The notes beneath the pieces were generated by a model that was not told the DNA's origin, searched no databases, and saw only the letters and a list, made by a program, of their open reading frames with translations. The translations under genes and the position numbers were made by a program. From Leifsonia poae (GTDB taxonomy: Bacteria; Actinomycetota; Actinomycetes; Actinomycetales; Microbacteriaceae), in assembly GCF_027921845.1 (NCBI RefSeq), contig NZ_BSEN01000014.1, positions 20,600-84,599 on the forward strand: 64,000 nt of DNA, read 5' to 3'. This document shows, in pieces, positions 55,355 to 64,000 of this stretch. Each line of letters starts with the position of its first letter. Position 1 is the stretch's first letter.

Positions 55355-56383
55355 TCAGACCGTGATGACGATCTTTCCGCGCACCTCTCCCGACTCGAAG
55401 TAGCGCATCGCGTCGGCTGCGTGCTCGAGCGGGAAGGTCTTGTCGACGCGCGACGAGAGGGTCCCGTCTGCGAGCAGGGATGCGAGCTCGTCGAGGTCGG
55501 CCGTGGACTGCGAACCCATCAGCATCACCAGCCGCTGCCGGATGAACGGGGAGATGATCAGCGCTCGCAGTTGGCGGCCCATCCCGAGCCACTCGCCCGC
55601 GCCCTCGCCGCCGACGATGATCGCCGCGCCATTCGGAGTGAGAGCACCGCGGAGCTGGGCGAGCGACGGGTTCCCCGCGACATCCAGGATCACGTCGTAG
55701 GGTCCGCCTTCACTCGGGAAGCCACCCGCCGTGTAATCGCTGACGTGGTCGGCCCCGAGTTGCCGCACGAATGGGATCTTCGACGTGCTGCACACACCCG
55801 TGACCTCGGCGCCGGCCGCCTTCGCCAGTTGGACGAGATAGCTGCCCACCCCGCCCGCGGCCCCGGAGACGAGCACCCGCTGGCCCGACTCGATGCCGGC
55901 CGCGCGCACGGCCTGCATGGCCGTGATCGCCGGGACGGGCGCCGCAGCGGCGTCGACGAAGCTGACGTTCGCCGGCTTGCGCGTGAGTTTGGCCGGCGAC
56001 GCCGCAGCGTACTCGGCGAACGTGCCGCGCCCGACACCGAAGACTTCGTCGCCGATCGCGAACCGCTCGACGTCGGCGCCGATCCCGACGACCGTGCCCG
56101 CCACATCCTGACCGATCACCGACTGTTTCGGCCCGCGGAGCCCGAAGGCCGCGCGCATCGCATACGGCGTGCCGGTCATCAGGTGCCAGGTGGCTCGGCT
56201 GAGTCCGGCGGCGCTCACCCGCACGAGCACCTCATCGGCGGCGATCGTCGGGCGCGGCACGGAGCGGAGCTCGAGGGCGTCGGCGCTTCCGTAGTGGTCT
56301 TGGACGATCGCTCGCATCGCGGGCGCCGCCGTGACCGACGGCGACACCTCGGTCGCGGCGGTCGCCTTGTCGAGTGAAGTCAT
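55355..56383 (-). CDS. NAD(P)-dependent medium-chain reductase, zinc-free
   Basis: A 342-residue medium-chain reductase. It begins AIVQDHYGSADALELRSVPRPTIAADEVLVRVSAAGLSR, has VIGQDVAGTVVGIG, a Rossmann ESGQRVLVSGAAGGVGSYLVQLAKAAGAEVTGVCST, and ends FESGEVRGKIVITV. It is of the NADPH:quinone reductase class. ATG 56383 has GGAAGGGAA upstream. It is divergent from a TetR gene across two near-identical operators, so it is the likely target. The gap 55144-55354 holds only a small GC hairpin (CTCACC/GGTGAG at 55166-55180). Confidence 0.9.
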   Translation of the reverse strand: MTSLDKATAATEVSPSVTAAPAMRAIVQDHYGSADALELRSVPRPTIAADEVLVRVSAAGLSRATWHLMTGTPYAMRAAFGLRGPKQSVIGQDVAGTVVGIGADVERFAIGDEVFGVGRGTFAEYAAASPAKLTRKPANVSFVDAAAAPVPAITAMQAVRAAGIESGQRVLVSGAAGGVGSYLVQLAKAAGAEVTGVCSTSKIPFVRQLGADHVSDYTAGGFPSEGGPYDVILDVAGNPSLAQLRGALTPNGAAIIVGGEGAGEWLGMGRQLRALIISPFIRQRLVMLMGSQSTADLDELASLLADGTLSSRVDKTFPLEHAADAMRYFESGEVRGKIVITV

Positions 56384-56415
56384 CGTGTTCCCTTCCGCGC
56401 CGACGGGGAGTCGAC

Positions 56416-56450
56416 TCGTACTAAGTACGAACATTAGCGTACTTAGTACG
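56416..56450. promoter_or_regulatory. paired TetR operators
   Basis: CGTACTAAGTACG (56417-56429) and CGTACTTAGTACG (56438-56450) are near-identical palindromes, with centres 21 bp apart, two helical turns. The second lies just upstream of TAGGTT (56460-56465), the likely -10 of the TetR gene. The pair also lies within 40 bp of the divergent reductase start, so both genes would be repressed. Confidence 0.85.
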
Positions 56451-56471
56451 AGAATGCGATAGGTTGGTCCC

Positions 56472-57173
56472 ATGAGCTCGGAACCAGCAGGCGAACATCC
56501 GGCCATCGTCGATGGACAGCACACCCCCCGCCCGCGCCTGAGTCGCGAGCGCGTGCTTCGGGGCGCCATCGCCGTCGCGGGCGAATCGGGCATCGGATCG
56601 CTGACCATCCGCTCGCTCGCCGAACACCTCGGCACAAAGCCGATGTCCGTCTACCATCACGTCGCCAACAAGAGCGAGATCCTCGACGGCATCGTCGATC
56701 TCGTGTTCGCCGAGATCGAGCTGCCATCGCTCGAGGGGGACTGGCGGGAGGAGTTGCGCACCTGGGCGGACAACGCGCGCCGCGTTCTGGCACGCAACTC
56801 GTGGGCAATCACCCTGCTGGAGTCGCGCGCCACGCCAGGCCCCGCGACTCTGCGACACCACGACCGGATCATCGCCGTCTTGCGGGGCGCCGGCTTCTCG
56901 GTCGAGCTGACCGCCCACGCTTACGCCCTGCTCGACAGCTACGTGTACGGCTTTGCGCTGCAGGAGGCGGCGCTCCCGTTCGACGCGGAGAATGCGTCGG
57001 AAGTCGCGGACGCCATCATGGAGCCGTTCGCACCGGGCGAGTATCCGCACCTCGTCGAGCTCGCCCTCCACGTGGTGGCGCAGCCCGACTACGACTTCGG
57101 CAACGAGTTCGGATTCGGGATCGACCTCATCCTCGACGGACTCGCGAAGGCGCTGGCGCGGGAGGCCGGCTGA
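56472..57173 (+). CDS. TetR family regulator (TetR C-terminal type)
   Basis: A 233-residue repressor. The helix-turn-helix is at about 22-68 ([57 protein letters not shown]). The C-terminal ligand domain matches the TetR_C (PF02909) type ([42 protein letters not shown]). ATG 56472 lies 6 nt after TAGGTT and is probably leaderless. It controls itself and the divergent medium-chain reductase. Confidence 0.93.
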   Translation: MSSEPAGEHPAIVDGQHTPRPRLSRERVLRGAIAVAGESGIGSLTIRSLAEHLGTKPMSVYHHVANKSEILDGIVDLVFAEIELPSLEGDWREELRTWADNARRVLARNSWAITLLESRATPGPATLRHHDRIIAVLRGAGFSVELTAHAYALLDSYVYGFALQEAALPFDAENASEVADAIMEPFAPGEYPHLVELALHVVAQPDYDFGNEFGFGIDLILDGLAKALAREAG

Positions 57174-57220
57174 CGGCTGGCGGAGGGGTGCCCCCAGCGC
57201 CGCAGTCCTATTGTTGACGC

Positions 57221-57706
57221 ATGGAGGGATGGGGCGATTTCGCCGTCATCACGGGAGGTGCCGCCGCGGCTCTCCTCGGGCTGCTGTTCGTCGCCGCGTC
57301 CATTCGGGCCGACGTGATCGGCAGATCGCACGTGCTGCGATCGCGCATCTCGCAGGTACTCGGGGTGTTTCTCTCCTTGTTGATCGCCAGCATCGCGATC
57401 GCGCTTCCCCAACCAGCGGCCTGGGCACTCGGCGTCGAACTGCTCGTGGTCGCCGTGCTCCTCGGGGTCGCCTTGCTGATCCTCGACCACCGGGCGAAGG
57501 CCTCCCGCGAGGGAGGGACGCTGGCGCGCATCCTGGATCGGGTCAACCCGAACATTTCGACCTCGGTTCTGCTCGCCCTGGCCGGCATCGTCGTCGCGAT
57601 CGGGTTCGACGCCGGGCTGTACCTCGTCGCCCTGGCCGCGCTCGTCGGGTTCGTCGGCGGAGTGACCAGCGCTTGGCTCGTCCTAGTGAGCGATTCGGAA
57701 GTGTAG
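57221..57706 (+). CDS. membrane protein of unknown function
   Basis: A 161-residue protein with about four membrane helices (FAVITGGAAAALLGLLFVAASI, QVLGVFLSLLIASIAIAL, AWALGVELLVVAVLLGVALLIL, TSVLLALAGIVVAIGFDAGLYLVALAALVGFVGGV). ATG 57221 lies 6 nt after TATTGT (57209-57214). It resembles small 'modulator' membrane proteins found widely in actinobacteria, which have no assigned role. Confidence 0.75.
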   Translation: MEGWGDFAVITGGAAAALLGLLFVAASIRADVIGRSHVLRSRISQVLGVFLSLLIASIAIALPQPAAWALGVELLVVAVLLGVALLILDHRAKASREGGTLARILDRVNPNISTSVLLALAGIVVAIGFDAGLYLVALAALVGFVGGVTSAWLVLVSDSEV

Positions 57707-57727
57707 CGCGCCGGAACCCCCTCGTCT

Positions 57728-57918
57728 TCAGGCAGGGAGGACGACGACCTTTCCGGCGATGCGCCCCGCGCTGGCCTCGGCGTGGAGGGCGGGCAGCTCA
57801 GTGAGCGAGATGCGGCGGGTCACCTCCACCGCGAGTTCCCCGTCGTCGACGAGGGACGGGTGAGGTGTCACCTCGGTGACGCGTACCGGTTCGAGGCCAA
57901 CCTCTACCGCGCGCTCCC
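57728..57918 (-). pseudogene. C-terminal remnant of a zinc-type alcohol dehydrogenase/quinone reductase
   Basis: On the minus strand, translation gives VEVGLEPVRVTEVTPHPSLVDDG, then ELAVEVTRRISLTELPALH and AEASAGRIAGKVVVLPA with a stop at 57728. The end is the typical C-terminus of medium-chain NADP-dependent reductases. No start codon and no Rossmann domain remain upstream: the homology stops near 57918, 25 bp from the palindrome at 57943. It is a decayed fragment. Confidence 0.75.
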
Positions 57919-57942
57919 TGACGCTGGGTGCGTCAGCGCGAA

Positions 57943-57991
57943 AGGTGCCGAATGTCGCTCATTCAGTCGAGATGAACGACATTCGGCACCT
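57943..57991. repeat. dispersed palindromic element, copy 2
   Basis: AGGTGCCGAATGTCG (57943-57957) is the exact reverse complement of CGACATTCGGCACCT (57977-57991), with a CTCATT/ATGAAC-like inner stem. It is closely related to copy 1 at 559-608 and lies at the break point of the oxidoreductase remnant. The gap 57992-58085 holds nothing else. Confidence 0.8.
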
Positions 57992-58085
57992 CTCGCCGAC
58001 AGCCCACCGCGAACGTTCCAGCCGCACACACGATCACCACGCACGAAGCACCCACCGACGTGATCGGCCCGCCGAGACGGCCAGG

Positions 58086-58412
58086 TTAGGCGTCTCCCCG
58101 AGCGACGCGGGCCTTCCGCTTTTCCCGCTCGAGTTTTGTCACGTTGATGATCGCGAAAACAAGAAGCGCGACGACCGCGACCGACGCGACATTGGCGATG
58201 GGCACCATGATCAGCTCGTGCGGTAGAAGAAGTGTGTCCGGCATGCCGACGGGGTCTGCCCGATCGACATTGATGGCATCGATGATGTCGAGCCACACGG
58301 TCACCGCAACGACGAGCAGTGTCGCCACCAGCCCCAGGGCTGCCACCCACCAGGCGATCGCGCGCCCGGGCATCGGGGGCGCGATGGTCGCCTCGCTCGT
58401 CGCAGCGTTCAT
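58086..58412 (-). CDS. small membrane protein
   Basis: A 108-residue protein with two hydrophobic helices (AIAWWVAALGLVATLLVVAVTVWLDII and LIMVPIANVASVAVVALLVFAIINV) and a basic C-terminal tail (KLEREKRKARVARGDA). ATG 58412 lies 7 nt after TACCGT (58420-58425) on the minus strand, consistent with a leaderless transcript. No family recognised. The 240 bp from 58413 to 58652 contain its promoter and presumably the bgl promoter; no other gene is visible. Confidence 0.65.
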   Translation of the reverse strand: MNAATSEATIAPPMPGRAIAWWVAALGLVATLLVVAVTVWLDIIDAINVDRADPVGMPDTLLLPHELIMVPIANVASVAVVALLVFAIINVTKLEREKRKARVARGDA

Positions 58413-58652
58413 GTTGCCCACGGTAGGCGGCTAGTACCGGCTGGCGCGTCACGCGCAAGGATGACGATGCTGTGGCGTCTGAGCCCTATGGAGCGCACTC
58501 CTCACCCTGACGCCGGTCGCCGGAGACCCTTGGACTCGGCCACCCCACGCTTCGTTCCGTCCACCCGGCCTAAGCGCGAGAGCTCTGCCGCCTACTCGCT
58601 GGGATGTCACCGGCTACCGTTGGCGGCGAAAGCACCCGAGAGTGCGCACCCA

Positions 58653-58683
58653 GGGTTGTTACTGACTCGATCAGGCAAGACCT
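58653..58683 (+). promoter_or_regulatory. RAT (ribonucleic antiterminator) site of the bgl operon
   Basis: The sequence GGGTTGTTACTG...CAGGCAAGACC (58653-58682) matches the BglG/LicT RAT consensus (GGATTGTTACTG ... CAGGCAAAACC). Its 3' end overlaps the left arm of the terminator that follows (58678-58683), so RAT folding and the terminator exclude each other. The BglG-type protein at 62297 is the expected binder. Confidence 0.9.
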
Positions 58684-58743
58684 AGACCACACGGTTTCCT
58701 TCGCATCAGGCGATGGCAGCTCCGCGAGGTCTAGGTCTTTTTT
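58678..58743 (+). terminator. regulated terminator in the bgl leader
   Basis: AGACCTAGACC (58678-58688) pairs with GGTCTAGGTCT (58728-58738) and is followed by six T residues (58738-58743). It is a classical intrinsic terminator placed before the EIIBCA gene. With RAT it forms an on/off switch: without antiterminator it stops transcription. Confidence 0.9.
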
Positions 58744-58789
58744 GTTGGTGTTTCTTTGGTTCCGTGATGGGCGAGTGAGGAGAGAAGAC

Positions 58790-62280
<3,491 letters not shown>

Positions 62281-62296
62281 TTTCCCGGGAGACCAG

Positions 62297-63463
62297 GTGA
62301 AAGTCGTCAAGATCTTCAACAACTCCGTCGTGCTGGGGGCCGACGGGAACGGCCAGGAGGCGGTGCTGCTCGGTGCCGGCCTGGGCTTCGCGCTCAAGGT
62401 CGGAATGAACATCGACCCAGCACGGATCGAGCGAACCTTCCTCCCCGAGAACGCGGCCTCGATCGAGCGACTCGTTCAATACGCGCAAGAGATTCCACTC
62501 AGCGACATCGAGCTGACCGAGGAGATCCTCCTCGAAGCAAGCCAAGCGCTTCATATCCGGACGCCGGACCAGCTCCTCCTGCCTCTCGCGGACCACATCA
62601 CGTTCGCGCTCAGCAGGGCCCGCACGGGGGTCGGAGAGATCGACTACCCCCTGCGATGGGAGGTGCAGCAGCTCTATCCCGACGAACTCGCGGTCGCTCG
62701 CACGGCTATCGCGATCATCGCCTCGCGCACGGGGGTCTTCCTGCCGAGCGTCGAGGCTGTGCCGATCGCGTTGCATTTCGTCAACGCTCATGTCGGAGCA
62801 ACGGACGTCACGACCACGATGCGGATGACGACTGTCCTCAGCGAAGCCCTGGACACGGTTCGTCGGCATCTCGACATGGACATCGACGAGGATTCCCTCG
62901 CGGTTTCGCGCCTGGTCACCCACCTCCGGTATCTCTTCCTCCGGCAACAGCGAGGCACGATGTCGCAAAGCGGGCAGGTCGCACTCGATGCCGAGATCAG
63001 GGGCGCCCTCCCCCGCGAATACGAGTGCGCCCGCGCGGTCTCGCAACTCCTCGCCGACCGCTGGGGCACACCGGTGACCTCCGAGGAGACCCTCTACCTG
63101 ACGCTCCACATCGGCCGGCTCAGCGCGACCCTCCGACACCGCGACGACGACGAGCCACCCAGAATCGAACCGAATCCGACGACGACAGCAGAATCGATCC
63201 TTCGACACGTCGGCGGACCGTCCAACGTGACACACCTGACGCACTGCATGAGCAGGCTGCGGATGACCGTGGACGATGGACTCGCCGTGGACGAACGAGG
63301 GATCGAAGCCCTCGATGACGTCGCTCTCGTCCTCTGGCAATCCGGGCAGCTCCACATCGCGATGCGACGCAAGCTCGACGTCGCCTACAAGGATCTCGCG
63401 TGCGCAGTCGGGATGCACACAGTGATGTCCCCGCGGCCCGACCCCAGCGGCGACACGGCGTAG
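62297..63463 (+). CDS. BglG-type antiterminator with extra C-terminal EIIB-like domain
   Basis: A 388-residue regulator. The RNA-binding CAT domain is at 1-56 (VKVVKIFNNSVVLGADGNGQEAVLLGAGLGFALKVG). PRD1 is at about 66-170 with His100 (LADHI) and His160/164 (ALHFVNAH). PRD2 is at about 175-285 with His209 and His271. Residues 299-372 match a glucose-family EIIB domain: SILRHVGGPSNVTHLTHCMSRLRM has Cys317 where EIIB has its phospho-cysteine, and QSGQLHIAMRR mirrors SGGQFQVIIG of the permease. Normal BglG proteins end after PRD2 (about 280 residues). GTG 62297 is preceded by GGGAG, 16 bp after the glucosidase stop. Confidence 0.92.
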   Translation: MKVVKIFNNSVVLGADGNGQEAVLLGAGLGFALKVGMNIDPARIERTFLPENAASIERLVQYAQEIPLSDIELTEEILLEASQALHIRTPDQLLLPLADHITFALSRARTGVGEIDYPLRWEVQQLYPDELAVARTAIAIIASRTGVFLPSVEAVPIALHFVNAHVGATDVTTTMRMTTVLSEALDTVRRHLDMDIDEDSLAVSRLVTHLRYLFLRQQRGTMSQSGQVALDAEIRGALPREYECARAVSQLLADRWGTPVTSEETLYLTLHIGRLSATLRHRDDDEPPRIEPNPTTTAESILRHVGGPSNVTHLTHCMSRLRMTVDDGLAVDERGIEALDDVALVLWQSGQLHIAMRRKLDVAYKDLACAVGMHTVMSPRPDPSGDTA

Positions 63464-63521
63464 ACCAGTCGACTCCGGTTCAGACGTTCTCGGCACCTTC
63501 CGGCGCCGTGCCTGACGAGGT

Positions 63522-63554
63522 GATGGGTGCCCGGACGACCTCCGGGCACCCATC
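63522..63554. terminator. hairpin between convergent bgl operon and binding-protein gene
   Basis: GATGGGTGCCCGGA (63522-63535) pairs perfectly with TCCGGGCACCCATC (63541-63554) around CGACC. It lies between the BglG stop (63463) and the convergent gene's stop (63564). A T-run is missing on both sides. Confidence 0.7.
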
Positions 63555-63563
63555 CCGGCATTG

Positions 63564-64000
63564 CTACTTCTTGGAGCTGACCGACCACTCCCAGAAGTTC
63601 CAGAAGGGTCCGGTCTGGTTGCCCATGTACTTCGCGCCGTCGACGCGAGCGCTGACGCCGAAGATGCCGGGGAGCTGGAACAGCGGCAGGCCGTAGCCGT
63701 CGGAGAACGTGGCCTTGTCGATCTGCTGCTCGAGCTTGACGAGCTCGCTCTTGTCGACCGTGGTCTGCGTCTGGACGGCGACGTCGTTCATGGCGTTGTA
63801 ACGGTTGTTGTTGCCGCCACCACCGGTCGTGAACAGCTGCGGGATCATGGTGTTGCCGGCGCCGGGGCTGATCCAGCCGAAGAGCGATGCGTCGTAGTTG
63901 CCACCGGGGAGCAGGGTGCTCCAGTCGGGCGATCCGGCGTCCACGATCGTGAAGCCGGCCTTCGACGCCGAGGCCTGGATGGCCTGGAACTCGTCGACAC
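63564..64000 (-). CDS. peptide/nickel ABC transporter substrate-binding protein, C-terminal part
   Basis: The gene runs off the right edge; about 145 C-terminal residues are visible. The sequence EFQAIQASASKAGFTIVDAGSPDWSTLLPGGNYDASLFGWISPGAGNTMIPQLF, then NRYNAMNDVAV... SELVKLEQQIDKATFSDGYGLPLFQLPGIFGVSARVDGAKYMGNQTGPFWNFWEWSV, matches family 5 solute-binding proteins (DppA/OppA). It is a secreted lipoprotein in the complete family. The upstream permease genes are outside the window. Confidence 0.9.
   Translation of the reverse strand, partial: VDEFQAIQASASKAGFTIVDAGSPDWSTLLPGGNYDASLFGWISPGAGNTMIPQLFTTGGGGNNNRYNAMNDVAVQTQTTVDKSELVKLEQQIDKATFSDGYGLPLFQLPGIFGVSARVDGAKYMGNQTGPFWNFWEWSVSSKK

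Noticed and set aside
63464..63563. Possible small gene between the bgl operon and the binding-protein gene
   Set aside because: The space holds only a perfect hairpin and no open frame with a start.

Overview
The window is high-GC actinobacterial DNA, most likely from a Microbacteriaceae genome (Leifsonia or a close relative). This placement is an inference. It rests on very high GC, an HspR/HAIR-controlled dnaK-grpE-dnaJ-hspR operon, an LAXTG (sortase E type) surface protein, several LacI-regulated sugar clusters, and many genes whose start codon lies 6-7 nt after a TANNNT hexamer, the layout of leaderless transcripts. Coding density is high. I see no insertion sequence, prophage or CRISPR array.

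Layout. 1-1370: start of an RlmG/RsmC-like methyltransferase, a YCII protein and a tiny hypothetical. 1375-8209: a MFS / PAP2 phosphatase / GH3 beta-glucosidase / CorA run on the minus strand with a divergent LacI regulator. 8292-10525: threonine catabolism (kbl-tdh). 10721-16336: a sugar ABC operon (binding protein, two permeases, LacI regulator) behind a textbook promoter with two operator palindromes, plus a Gfo/Idh/MocA oxidoreductase. 16390-20605: the chaperone operon and its HAIR control region. 20858-24082: an ABC exporter and a small alarmone synthetase. 24083-26750: a RIO kinase behind a leader with a short ORF and hairpin, then a UMF1-type MFS protein.

26902-28907 holds the most unusual locus: two divergent MarR-like proteins, both carrying His/Asp/Gly-rich low-complexity segments, separated by two palindromes. 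29096-32576 has idi, dcd, a slipin and small enzymes. 32665-40870 is rich in cell-surface proteins: a CW_binding_2 propeller protein, tRNA-Gly(CCC), a 51-residue Cys-rich microprotein, an LAATG-anchored Ig-repeat protein, a DUF2207 protein and two lipoproteins. 40891-57706 is a redox and regulator area: aldo/keto reductases, short- and medium-chain dehydrogenases, a flotillin, an SMP-30/SDR/GntR sugar-acid cluster, an HTH_38-MarR fusion facing a GCAAC-repeat region, and a TetR-controlled dehydrogenase. 57728-57991 is a gene remnant next to a dispersed palindrome.

58653-63463 is a complete beta-glucoside PTS operon. Its RAT/terminator switch precedes an EIIBCA permease, a 6-phospho-beta-glucosidase, and a BglG-type antiterminator that carries an extra C-terminal EIIB-like domain. 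The window ends in the C-terminus of a peptide ABC binding protein.
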